Shown here: positions 9,198-19,308 of the stretch, piece by piece
Layout: each line of letters opens with the position of its first letter
Position numbering within the stretch: the stretch's first letter is position 1
Origin: Phoma sp. XZ068
Lineage: Eukaryota > Ascomycota > Dothideomycetes > Pleosporales > Didymellaceae
NCBI GenBank assembly: GCA_004835665.1
Contig: RBKR01000023.1
Location: 248,001 to 312,000 of the forward strand
DNA length: 64,000 nt
Reading direction: 5' to 3'
The notes under the pieces: generated by a model
Told to the model about the DNA's origin: nothing
Database searches by the model: none
What the model saw: only the letters and a program-made list of their open reading frames with translations
Program-made: the position numbers and the translations under genes

Positions 9198-12100
9198 GAT
9201 GTATGAATTATTAAGTCGATAAAATGGTGAATCGTGAGTCCAGGAAAAAATGTGTAAGACTCAATCAAACTGTGGGTATAATGCAAGTGGAGTGTGTAGG
9301 AGGCTGACGAGGGACTCTGTAAGCGTGAGTGAGGCCCTCCTATACTCTGCTATGCGACAAGGGAGGCTGTGTACATTAAGCGCGCTTGGCTCTGAAGTGC
9401 GTCATAAACCATCTGCCTTGGAGCGGAGCCTCTAACAACTCTCATCTCAGCCTTTCCTGGGCATTATTGCACCCCATACTTCTGCAGCCTAGTCCGGTCA
9501 AGACCACAAGCAACTAGCGAGGGGGCATTGCTGTAGACTGGATTCCGTCCAGGAAACTTGTTGACTTTTCGCCGTCACCCTCATATCCTCGGACTTGTCT
9601 TCGGAGGCTAAGAGATGGCAATTCTCAGTTGTGCGGATGAGGTGTCGAGACTGGAATACCAAGAAGCGACAAGCCGCCGGCGCGCCTTGACGGGGGCAGT
9701 GCAAAATTGTGTGACGGCATTGCAACGCGGGGTGTCACCGACTGTCACAGCAGCAAAATCAAAGTGCAATCAGGAAGCTGCCCTCGAGAGAGACGTTATC
9801 GTAGAGGCAAAGGAGAATGGTGAAGTCTCGATAGGGTGGTAACAGGAGTTAGGCTACTGTGTAGCTAACGAGGCTGAGACAAGGGGCTTGCAAGTTGTGT
9901 CCAATCAGCTGCTTGAATCTGCGCCACAAGCTTTCGCCACTTGTAAGCTAAGCCTCAGTGTCAGCCATGATCTAGGCTGTATTCGGAGCCCTCTGTAGTT
10001 GCGAGGGCAATAAAGTATCAGAGCCTTCCTACGTACATTACCCAAAACCCAGATGTGCGCTGTCGCCACTGCGTAGAGTACAGCACCTGATCTACTGATT
10101 CATTTGCTCTCTACCAAGGCTCTAAAGCTGCCTTTCCCAGTATGTAAACCTTTGGCAACTGTGGCTGAGAGCTACGCCACACTCCCTAGGTATCCATCCA
10201 TTGGTCACAGATGAAGGCATCATCAACGGTCAAAGGAGATTCATCTCGCCGAGGTCAAATTGCTCAATTCCTAGCAAACCGACCAAGACTACTGTGTGGC
10301 GCAGTCTGTAATTACCTGCTCATCACAGCCTTTAATCAGATCCCCTCGGACGTTCGCCCCTTTTCATATCGGCTGAATGCGGTGTTGAAGGAGGCAACGG
10401 CCGCAATATTGTCCGCCTTTGTGGCGATGGTAACGGAGTCGTCACCAGATGGATACACTGACACCTAAGCCAGGGCAGTGTCGATCTTGGAAGGCTTGGT
10501 GAAGGCAAGGTATACTGTCGTACACTTGGGGCTGAGTGTCAGTCAGCCTTGTTGCGACCGTCATCAGCTGTCCTGAACACCAAATCTCTCCGGAAATTGG
10601 CGGCTCTGTTCGTTTCGAGCCGATGATATGTTTAATGAGATTGCCCCCTTCTTTGCTCAGGGTTATGTAGCGTCATTGAACGCTGATGAGGCCAACAAGC
10701 GTAAAAGGGACTATCTGGTACACCTCAATATCTGTTCGCTGGGACACCAAATTAGATACGCGGAGGAATATCGTCCTGTAGCCTTGCGGCTGCATGAAGA
10801 GCAGCGATAACAGGAATGTCGGGGACTAGTACCTATATACCTAGGCAGTGATTTTCGCTGCACTCACCCAAGAATCTGTCCATGCTCCGAGCATCCTTGG
10901 ACCAGAAAGCTGTCTAGGGGAATCGTGGCTTCGAGCACTGGTTTAAAGGTGGTTTTCCAGGAACGGTTCAAGGAATTTTGAGGCATAGTTACAATCTTGG
11001 CTCCTACATGTTTGATGATACATTTCACGAGGATGTCGCCCTGAGCTTTGAAGCACCTGTAAGGGACCGGGAATTGTTGATTCTGGTGTACTTCGCTCAA
11101 CGTCCATTAAATATGACTTCCGCAAGCTGATTTCCGAGACGAGCATTGAAGATCATGAAGCTAGCTATGAAATCGTAATGTCTTTCTTTAGTTTTGGACT
11201 GCATAGGCGTTGAGTCAAGGATTGTAGAATACCTAGGAAGATGGTTTTCCATCCTGTTACCTTTGCACGTTTCATCACGAGCGATCACCACAAAACCTCA
11301 ACGCTTCCACGGGTGACACTTACCCCTGGAAAACCGGTGTGACCGATGGGAAACTAACAGATGTCTTCTTGTGGTTTCATAGTCTCCATTGAGATCGAGG
11401 CTTTGGCAAATGGAAGTCTTCCGCGACTTTCCAGTCCTACACAACTAAGTTAAAACCTGAAATGTTCATCACCAATCTCATACCACCGGTGAGAAACATG
11501 ACGATGACATAGGCCTAAGTTGCAAGTGCCATATCCTTGGTTTTCCCTAAGACGCCTTTGCAGCGAACTCATTTACAGGAGGATACCATGCCTTGTCTAT
11601 TGTCTGGATGGGTTTGATCAGTTTAACCCCTCCACACTGACCTGGAGGGGAAATCTCTGCTTCAATCCCTAAACCGACTAGAACAGGACCACCACTGCGG
11701 TCGAGCTCCGGCGCCGGGAATACGCACACCCACGTGGAGAAGAACATTTTGAACGGGCTTGGAATGGTCGACGTGGATACGTTGTTCTCTATACACTAAG
11801 CCTATCAAGACGACGAATTTCTGACCTGTGGACCGCGACAATCGTGGCCAGAGAACTGCTATAAATAATCGAGAAGGTTCATGAATTGGCACCTGGTAGA
11901 GATACTGTCACTCAATGGATTTTTGGTGTCAATAACTCGCTCTGAAATATAGCCAAGAATTTGCAGCCTTCGGATCCTGACAAAAGCGAAATGAACTAGA
12001 CCCGACCTGCAAGATTTTACAGCTGACTTCTGATCCAGAATCTCGGTGTCGCTCCACATGAAAAAGCACACTATACATCCATTCGCGATACTACATTGAT

Positions 12101-12721
12101 GCTAGAATAAAATATTGCAATTCGCACTCTACATATGAGTGTCCCACGCGGTGCTCCGCCGAAGTTGAGCGGTCGTATATGCTGGTTTGTACAATGCAAC
12201 CGATGATGTTCGAAGGGTTTTCTTGGTGGACTTGTCTTCATCACGGGGCTCGGGCTGCATGCTTCACTTAGGCGTTTAGAATATTTCGTCGATTCCTTTC
12301 TCATGATATAACTGAGCATGCTTAAGTAGATTCAAGGAGAAGTATAGCGTGACTGCCTACTCTCGAGAGGTTAGCATGATGCCACGCTGTCACAGCCTAG
12401 CCTTGTCACGATCGAAACTTCTCCAGCAGTGTCGTATCACCTGACGCATGATGAATCAGCTGTCCTACCGCAAAACCCAAAGTCGATAGCATTGATATCT
12501 ATACGCGTTCAAGGTGGTTTAAAAGCCCTCGGCTCGGAGCAAAGCGCGGGGCAGGGGTGGGGCAACTTCAACGGAGCTCACCCCAGAGGCAAGATGAGTC
12601 GGCCGTCTCCGACGCTTGCTAGCCGCTTCGCTGACGGTTCGCTCGCGTCGTTCATACCTCATAACTGTTCGAACTGACATCCTCCATTGATTGACAGTAC
12701 CTGGATATCTACACGTTCACC
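9198..12721. other. Long intergenic region (3.5 kb)
   Basis: It contains the promoter of the calcium ATPase (left end) and of the dioxygenase gene (right end). Open frames are all under 90 codons and carry no motif. Minus-strand fragments between about 10860 and 12320 faintly resemble the middle region of fungal Zn2Cys6 regulators, but no zinc cluster and no continuous frame was found. Base composition is ordinary, without RIP. Confidence 0.4.
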
Positions 12722-13690
12722 ATGTCCTCGTCCCTGCAAGGGCTCACATCTGAGCAAATCGACTTCTTCAGCAAGAATGGCTACTTGCTCGTCCCAGACG
12801 CGCTGTCACAAGACACTGTGAAACAGCTGTTGGCTGATACCGACAAGATGCTGCACGAATTTGAGCTAAAAGACCACCCAATGACTAAGTTCTCGACTGG
12901 TGGCCAAGACGGCGCAGATCATGTTGGGGACGCATACTTCCTAGAATCTGGGGATAAGGTGCGCTTCTTCTTCGAGGAAGGTACGAATCTGTCCAATTGT
13001 ATATAGTCGCGCAGCTTACCTTGTGTAGATGCCTTTGACAAAACAGGCAACCTGACCAAACCCAAGGAGCGTGCCATCAACAAGATCGGTCATTACCTCC
13101 ACGAGCTGTCCCCCTCATTCCGCGAGATGTCACTGTCTGCGAAGAACGCTGCAATCGCACGCGACCTCGGCTTCCGGGACCCTCGCGTCCTCCAATCCAT
13201 GGTCATCTGCAAGCAACCTGAGATTGGAGGTGCAGTACCGCCACACCAAGACAGCACCTTTCTGTATACCGATCCGCCGAGCGCGGTGGGTTTTTGGTAC
13301 GCGCTCGAGGACGCGACCAAGGAAAATGGCTGCCTGAGCTTTGCAGCAGGGAGCCACAGGCGAGCGGCCGTCAAGCAGAGGTTTGTGCGGACGGGTGAGC
13401 ACGGCAAGGAGGGCACTGGCTTCATCGACAACGAAGGGCCACAATTCCCCAAGGGTCTACAGACAGAGTCTGGTACGGATAAGGAGGAGGTATACGATAT
13501 GGGCGAGGTCAAGGCTGGTACGCTGGTGCTCATTCATGGCAACATCCTGCACAAGAGCGAAAAGAATACTAGCCAGAAAAGCCGGAACATCTATACGTTC
13601 CATGTTATCGAGGGCGAGGAGAAGTACGACGAAAGGAATTGGCTGCAGCCGCCTGCGAGTGGCTTCTCCAAGCTGAGCATCGGTGCGTAG
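12722..13690 (+). CDS. Phytanoyl-CoA dioxygenase (PhyH/PHYHD1-like)
   Basis: This is a non-haem Fe(II)/2-oxoglutarate oxygenase of the PhyH superfamily. Exons are 12722-12980 and 13029-13690; the 48-bp intron starts GTACGA and ends TGTAG, giving 306 residues. The iron ligands are visible as H159xD161 (PPHQD) and H261 (ILHKS), with R272 placed to hold 2-oxoglutarate. The segments KVRFFFEE, INKIGHYLH and NWLQP match animal PHYHD1 more than peroxisomal PHYH. No C-terminal SKL-type peroxisomal signal is present (it ends SIGA), so a cytosolic location is likely. The substrate is not predictable. Its stop codon is 18 bp from the stop of the next, convergent gene, so the two 3' UTRs must overlap. 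Confidence 0.93.
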
Positions 13691-13708
13691 CAAAAATCTC
13701 TAATGCAA

Positions 13709-14264
13709 CTATGTTTTGCTCTGCACACAGAGTGCAATACCGCCAAGTGCTAGGCCCATGCCTATCCATGTGTCTGTACATTGTCAGCGAGTTTTTTCGC
13801 GATAAGGTCGCGCGGCCTACCTCTACTGATGACCTTCTTCTCTGCCCACCATTCACCCAAAACTGTAAACATAAACGCTAGCGAGTTCGTGATAGGCACC
13901 GTGAGACTGAGCTCTGTAACTAGTTAGCTCTAGAATACACCCGTTCCGTGAAGTTATACTCACCGGCCTTGCCAATCAATATGAAGAACCAGACACTGCC
14001 AGTGATATTGAGCAGCAATGGTATGGCATATGCTGGCCTGCTCAGCACGCCTTTCACAGCATACCAAATCCCCAAAGCCTTCCTCTTCAAGGTCGAGTTC
14101 TTTGGATCGGTCAAGGAGGGATGTGTCGGTGGAGTGTAGTCCATTGCAGCTCTGCGCATGAATGGCGTGGTGAGCCCCCAGCATGCCCCGACGATCAAGA
14201 ACCCTAGGATCCAACGAAAGATCGACGGTTGAGGGTCGCTGGCGACAGGCGTGTCTGGATCCAT
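13709..14264 (-). CDS. TMEM234-family small membrane protein (three exons)
   Basis: This is a conserved four-helix membrane protein related to the drug/metabolite transporter (EamA) superfamily; its molecular role is unknown. Exons on the minus strand are 14264-13964, 13913-13821 and 13773-13709, with introns of 50 and 47 bp (GTGAGT...ACAG and GTAGGC...ACAG). They give 152 residues, near the usual family length. Membrane segments: FRWILGFLIVGACWGLTTPF, then AYAIPLLLNITGSVWFFILI, then LTVPITNSLAFMFTVLGEWW, then WIGMGLALGGIALCV. The LTVPITNSLA block and the Asn-rich second helix are family hallmarks. Reading through the first donor would end the protein after 114 residues and lose the last two helices, which supports the spliced model. 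Confidence 0.88.
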
Positions 14265-15823
14265 GGCAAATGATCAATTTCGTGGAATAGCCGAAACTGC
14301 GTATACAAAGGCGACCAACGTCTAAGTCGTGCACGGTAGTGACGTCGCGAGTATTTACTTGGAGCTGTCAGCAGTCGCGGCTTCGATTCGAGTTGCGAGT
14401 CGCGCTTGCCTCGTTATGTAAGCAGCGGCACCACCATCAAATCCAACGTCCTGTCTTTTCCTTATCGGCAGCACTGCCATCACTGCATTGTTTCCGTTCA
14501 TTGACATTTCCAATCATTGACAGATGAACATAAGACAATCGTCAAATCTGACACAAGGACGAATGCAAGGGGGACTCCTTACGCAGCTAGAAATGGCACA
14601 ACCTGCCGCTACCCACGAGCGCAGAACCGCCTCCGTGGTCAACAACATGAGCTTGCCACGAAGATGCTGTGCCCTCCTCACGCCCCTCCTCGTTACGGAT
14701 CGTCCACCCCAGCCTGTCAGCTGGGACTCGGAGCTCCCGCTGGCTCGCAAAATGCACGTGACCACCCACTCACACCACACCAGTTCTGTCTCAACCATCA
14801 TCATCAGCAGTAAAAATCTGCTCCCCCTCAGTGTTGCCGGTCTTCAACCCTCTTTGTTCCCTAGATCTGGGTCTTCCTCTAGTCTCATTCCTCTGTCCAC
14901 TTCCTTTACCTACTTCCTCTTCGGATTTCGATTTCGTTATGCCAGCCAATCACTGTCTGGACACTTCATCGCCAAGTGTCTTGAGTTTTGTCGATAAGGA
15001 TAGGCTGGAAGCGGCTGCTTGCGGTGTGAGCACTATGTGCATTCCATACCTTCGGAAATCGAGTGGGTTGGTTAAGCGAAGCGTTGCAATGGACCGCATC
15101 ACACGTCATCGCAGCATCGATCAAGCTCGATCATATCCCGTTGAGATCTTCGAAATATTCTCCGATGATATTTCGAGACGAAACACCCCACTAAAAAAGC
15201 CTCAAAAGGTTTTTTGCGTCAGCGTCTGCAGCCCTGTGGACAGCTAACGGCTATCAACAAAGATGCGCTGGGAAGCGATTCTTGTGTAACGGGTACCTGC
15301 GGGGCTGGGCAACAACTGCGGGAATGTAACCCAATGGCGATGCTGTGTGGCTGCAACCAGCATGCTTCTTCCTGGATGCACCCGCTAAGGGCTGCCCAAC
15401 CACCTTGATTCCCCAGGTGCACTGACACTTGATACTTCGGCCACTACAGACGCCTCAAGCGAGCCTGAAACAAGAGGAAGTGGCTTAGGTCATCCTCATT
15501 CCGCCCTGGCTCCCCAATAATAGTTCGATACAACACGGAATGTAGTTGTCGAGGAGAGGCTGGAAAGAACTCTCGTGAATCAAGATGCAGGAGTATATAT
15601 CCAGTATAGGTAGGTTTGTTTTGATTGTTTGTATCCAGCATCCACCGCACCATTGGCCACTCCATTTCTGTGCCTGCAGCCTGTACGCCTCGAATCAAGA
15701 TACCGGCAAGGCACACGACGCGTTACATTCACGGCTCTTTTAGTCGGCACTGCCTTTGCCACACTTTACTTGCAGGTCCTCTTCCGAGAACCTGGTCAGT
15801 AACTAAGCGGAGAATTATTCCCA
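14265..15823. other. Upstream region of wetA, with a possible small ORF
   Basis: The interval separates the divergent TMEM234 homologue and wetA. A pyrimidine-rich tract (about 14760-14935), typical of fungal core promoters, precedes a 102-codon frame listed separately. The rest (15250-15820) shows no coding signal and may be a long wetA leader. Confidence 0.45.
14939..15247 (+). CDS. Possible small protein or upstream ORF, 102 aa
   Basis: The ATG at 14939 opens a frame of 102 residues with balanced composition and no stop-rich shadowing. It follows a long pyrimidine tract of promoter type. No domain is recognised; the middle part is basic (RKSSGLVKRS, RHRSIDQARS). It ends 576 bp before the wetA ATG on the same strand, so it could be an upstream ORF in a long wetA leader, an independent small gene, or chance. 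An intron near 15209 (AAAAG|GTTTTT) is conceivable. Confidence 0.3.
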   Translation: MPANHCLDTSSPSVLSFVDKDRLEAAACGVSTMCIPYLRKSSGLVKRSVAMDRITRHRSIDQARSYPVEIFEIFSDDISRRNTPLKKPQKVFCVSVCSPVDS

Positions 15824-17488
15824 ATGGCCCATCTAATACGCTACTCCTCGGAAATCCCGATGCGGTCGATCAACAAAGAGACGGAGGCCGTTGAGCTAGA
15901 CCATCTCTTTGAGAGCTACGTTGAGACAGATCTGTTCCAGCAGTTGACTACTTCTGCTGCCGACCCTTCTGGGTCCGACGATCTGGCACAACTCTTTGAC
16001 CTACCCTCGACAAACGAGAATGACCTCTTTGGCTTCACGCCTATCCTTCATCGGGACACAGAGCCTTGGCACAAGGCTACGCAACTGTCCTCTCAAAAAC
16101 CAACCTCGTCCTCTGATTCAGTCAACTCGTCCGTGAACTCCAGTCATTCACGTGGCAAGTCAACCTCGAGCGATAGCGACACGCTCAGCTTTGAGGATCT
16201 CTTCGAGCTTGAGAGGAACCAACTGCGATCTACCTCGCAACCTTCCACACCACGACCGACCACCGCCACCAGTACCAAGTGCATTAAAAAGGCTCAGTCA
16301 TTTCCAGACAGATCTGTCACACGAGGAGTCCAGAAGTCGCTGAAGAAGTGCCCAAGTTCCAGCTTTGCCAAATCAGCCAAAATGATGCAGCCATCATACT
16401 ACCGTGCGCCTGTTCCGGCAATGTGGACGCGCAAGATGGACAGCGCTGTTGATCTCCACGCGCATATACTTCCTATCAACATGCAGTCACCGCCCCCCTC
16501 CACAAAACTTATCCAGGACGAATGCACTGATGGTTTCTTTGTACAACATCAACATGAACAGCCTTACACCACAACACGATCACCAATCGTTGATGGTTGT
16601 TCTTCCCCGGAAATGAGCTTCTCCAACTACCAGCTCACACCACAAGCATCCCCAGCTATTGGCGTCTCCAACAGCAGCGATCCCTTCAGCCAGACCATGG
16701 GCTTGACGTTCTCATCAGCCACGTCAAGTGCCGCTCTTTCAGCCTTTACTCCACCAAGCTCCCTTAGGATACCAATGACAACCTGGGGCCCCACCGATTC
16801 ACCAAACGTCGACTTCGCCTTCTCCACCGCCTGCTCACCAGACTTCTCCACCACCAAAACCGCCGGCTGGTGGAACGACGACAGTATGCCCATGGCGCAA
16901 CATCCCTACCCTACACATCGTGAATCTCACGCCCGCACTACATCACAGAGCATTCCTGTCTCCATGGCCGGCCTTGGCATTTCTTGTGACATGAGCAGCT
17001 TTAGCGACATGAGCGAGTACTCCTCGCAGCCAGAGATGCAATCGTATCACTCAGCAATGTACCCCACACCCCCAGCCCACCACGCTCACCCTTCAAACAT
17101 GGTGCCCATCGGCACACGCCCTTTGTCTCGTTCACCATCCCCTACACCCCAGCCGCGCTTCCACCGCCGTCGCCCCAGCGGGCAGGCGCAGCGCACGTCG
17201 ACCACACAATCGCGCCGTAAATCGTCGCAGTCTTCGCACAGTTCTGCGCGCGCGCCGTCAAGTGGGAATGTAGGGTTCGTTAATTTCACACCCGACGACA
17301 GCCGGAAGATTTTGACGGGTGTTGCGCCGAGTGGGAGCTCGAAGACAAAGGCGAGGCGCGAAAAGGAGGCAGCCGAGAAGAGGCGGAAGTTGAGCCAGGC
17401 GGCTGTCAAGGCAGTCATGGAGGCCGGAGGGGATGTGGATAGGTTGAGGGCCTTGGAAAGAGAAGGATTGTGTGTTTTTGAGAGCTAG
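15824..17488 (+). CDS. wetA: Conidial maturation regulator WetA
   Basis: WetA is a nuclear regulator acting late in the BrlA-AbaA-WetA conidiation cascade, controlling spore-wall maturation and metabolic dormancy. The 554-residue frame equals the length I recall for the Aspergillus protein. Near the N-terminus is the short acidic motif LDHLFESYVETDLF (about residues 26-39), and a long Ser/Thr/Pro-rich low-complexity region follows. The strongly conserved C-terminus begins around residue 484 (VGFVNFTPDDSRKILTGVAP) and continues through a basic stretch (SKTKARREKEAAEKRRKLSQ), the ESC1/WetA-related region. A downstream Met at codon 13 is an alternative start. The gene is convergent with RRP4. 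I am confident in the C-terminal family signature; the N-terminal start is less sure. Confidence 0.87.
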   Translation: MAHLIRYSSEIPMRSINKETEAVELDHLFESYVETDLFQQLTTSAADPSGSDDLAQLFDLPSTNENDLFGFTPILHRDTEPWHKATQLSSQKPTSSSDSVNSSVNSSHSRGKSTSSDSDTLSFEDLFELERNQLRSTSQPSTPRPTTATSTKCIKKAQSFPDRSVTRGVQKSLKKCPSSSFAKSAKMMQPSYYRAPVPAMWTRKMDSAVDLHAHILPINMQSPPPSTKLIQDECTDGFFVQHQHEQPYTTTRSPIVDGCSSPEMSFSNYQLTPQASPAIGVSNSSDPFSQTMGLTFSSATSSAALSAFTPPSSLRIPMTTWGPTDSPNVDFAFSTACSPDFSTTKTAGWWNDDSMPMAQHPYPTHRESHARTTSQSIPVSMAGLGISCDMSSFSDMSEYSSQPEMQSYHSAMYPTPPAHHAHPSNMVPIGTRPLSRSPSPTPQPRFHRRRPSGQAQRTSTTQSRRKSSQSSHSSARAPSSGNVGFVNFTPDDSRKILTGVAPSGSSKTKARREKEAAEKRRKLSQAAVKAVMEAGGDVDRLRALEREGLCVFES

Positions 17489-17965
17489 GGCTTGGACTCA
17501 CTCTAGTACCACCTACGGTGGGAGAGGGTTAGAGTTGGCCGGCACTCGCATATAGTATCCTCATCTCACGCTCATAGATTACCGAGCTGGTTCTTACCGA
17601 CAGGTTAGCAGATGATTGTCGTTTTACTGTAGAGATTATATTACTGTCCTGGAGGAGTAATGCGTAGATAGCACGAGGTTCATATACACTTCATACATCA
17701 AAGTAGTAATCGAATCGGCATAATCATCCTCCTCCTTGATCCGCTGTCGTTGTGACTGTATCATTGCTCACGACCTTCATATTCATGTTCGCGCCAGTTC
17801 CGTGCTCAGTTGCCGCCTTTGGCTCGGTTGAGCCGCGTCACGCGGCTAGGGGTGACTAGAGTGGCAGGCTGCACTCCATCCCGACGGCTAGCCGTGGCAC
17901 AGCAGGTAGACGCCACAAGGCTGATTCCATATCGAAGTTCTTGCCTCCTTCACAGCGAAAGTCCC
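17489..17965. other. 3' intergenic region between convergent genes
   Basis: About 480 bp shared by the 3' ends of wetA and RRP4. No coding frame of note and no repeat is seen. Confidence 0.5.
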
Positions 17966-18988
17966 TCAACCCGCATTCTCGACTTCCAGCCTCGCAAGCA
18001 CCGCCTCAACTATGCCCTTGGCCCCAACGCCCTTCTCCACACCCCCGAGACTTTGCTCCTCAGCTTCCAATTCTACAGCCCCCTCGTACACCTTCACAAT
18101 CATATCCTCGTCGACCTTGGTCCCACACGCTACTAAGCCCTTGATCAGCGTGCTGACCCTTGTGATCTCCCTCATGACCGGGGCCTCGATTTGATCGTTC
18201 TGGCTTGAATAGAGCGTCTCGGTGACCTGTTCATCCAGCCTGTTGATCCCAGTTTCTGTCGTCGAGGCAGCGACCGCCGTGTGTTTTGAAATGAAGATAT
18301 ACCCGTTCACCCCCAACACTACATCAATCTCACCGGCGGCAGTATTGAGCGTGAAGACCTGCCGTCTACTTCTCACTACGCCCCCTTTGCGCGATAGTAT
18401 GCCGCCACCAGCGCCCGAGAGTGAGGTGAAGAGCCCGTTGCGCAGCTTTCCATATTTCAGAGAGCGCGTGTGAAGGGAGGCGGTGTTGTCGGCGTGCAGC
18501 GATTGCACTTCGGCGACAAGCAGGTCGCCCTCGGAGAAGAAGGTGCGGATGTTAAGCTCGTCTACTGCCGTCCTCCTTCTTAATATGCCTCCTGGCAGGT
18601 TGATGGATGAAAGGGGCAGGTTCGCCAGCATGGGCGCAGCAATGTCAACGCTCCACTTTTTGGTCTGCACGTTGACTATCCGCCCGATGACCAGGTCACC
18701 AATTTCAGGTTGGTAGCGTGCGCGCAAGGGCTGTACAGAGAGCAGCTTGTTCGTCTTGTGCAGGTTGCCGGCGACTGTGGAGATGATGGTGCCACTGCCG
18801 GCTGGTACATAGGTGCCGTGTCCGCGCATCCACTGCGGGTCGCTGGTGATGTGTTCACCCGGCGTGACTATGGAGGCGGCATTCGAGGTCGGGAGCTCGT
18901 CGTCGGACATGTCGACGTCTGAATCTTCGGCGGGCGCATCGCGGCGGGGCGGGAGGGGTGCGCTGGGAGGGAGGATCGAGACGCCCAT
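17966..18988 (-). CDS. RRP4: Exosome complex component RRP4
   Basis: RRP4 is one of the three S1/KH cap proteins of the RNA exosome, needed for 3'-to-5' processing of 5.8S rRNA and for RNA decay in nucleus and cytoplasm. The single-exon frame gives 340 residues. After an acidic N-terminal tail (about 20-35) comes the RRP4 N-terminal beta domain (VTPGEHITSDPQWMRGHGTY), then an S1 domain (GDLVIGRIVNVQTKKWSVDI, about 97-160), then the SLKYGKLRNG segment that is diagnostic for RRP4, and a KH-type domain (VVLGVNGYIFIS). The C-terminal extension, rich in Glu and Val, is somewhat longer than in yeast. The gene starts 320 bp from the divergent phospholipase D-like gene. Confidence 0.93.
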   Translation of the reverse strand: MGVSILPPSAPLPPRRDAPAEDSDVDMSDDELPTSNAASIVTPGEHITSDPQWMRGHGTYVPAGSGTIISTVAGNLHKTNKLLSVQPLRARYQPEIGDLVIGRIVNVQTKKWSVDIAAPMLANLPLSSINLPGGILRRRTAVDELNIRTFFSEGDLLVAEVQSLHADNTASLHTRSLKYGKLRNGLFTSLSGAGGGILSRKGGVVRSRRQVFTLNTAAGEIDVVLGVNGYIFISKHTAVAASTTETGINRLDEQVTETLYSSQNDQIEAPVMREITRVSTLIKGLVACGTKVDEDMIVKVYEGAVELEAEEQSLGGVEKGVGAKGIVEAVLARLEVENAG

Positions 18989-19308
18989 TGCGTGTGGCGC
19001 AGGCGATGCGGTCGGCTTGTTGCGATTATTCGATTCTTCGGGTCGCGAGAGCTGAGAGGCACGTGACAGAGGGTTCCTGCAGAGGTCGTTGGCGTGCTTC
19101 TGTCCGTGGGGTGAAGTCGGCTTCTTGAGGCGACAACGTTGCTGCGCTGGAAATTTTAGCGGAGAGCTTCATCGTCATCATCCCTGCACCGCGCTAGTTG
19201 CCCCCATGAGGCATGGTCAGCCGCGTCTGTCCTTGCAATCGCGTCTATGGCTCGACGTCACACCATCAACAAACCCCACCAACGCCCCAAACTAATATTC
19301 TTCTCACC
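18989..19308. promoter_or_regulatory. Shared divergent promoter of RRP4 and the phospholipase D-like gene
   Basis: The two start codons are 320 bp apart and point away from each other, so both core promoters must lie here or overlap the 5' UTRs. I see no TATA box that clearly belongs to either gene. Confidence 0.55.

Noticed and set aside
10860..12320. Decayed Zn2Cys6 transcription factor on the minus strand
   Set aside because: Only vague similarity of short fragments (for example VHFAFVRIRRLQILGYISERV); there is no zinc cluster, no continuous homology and no splice model.
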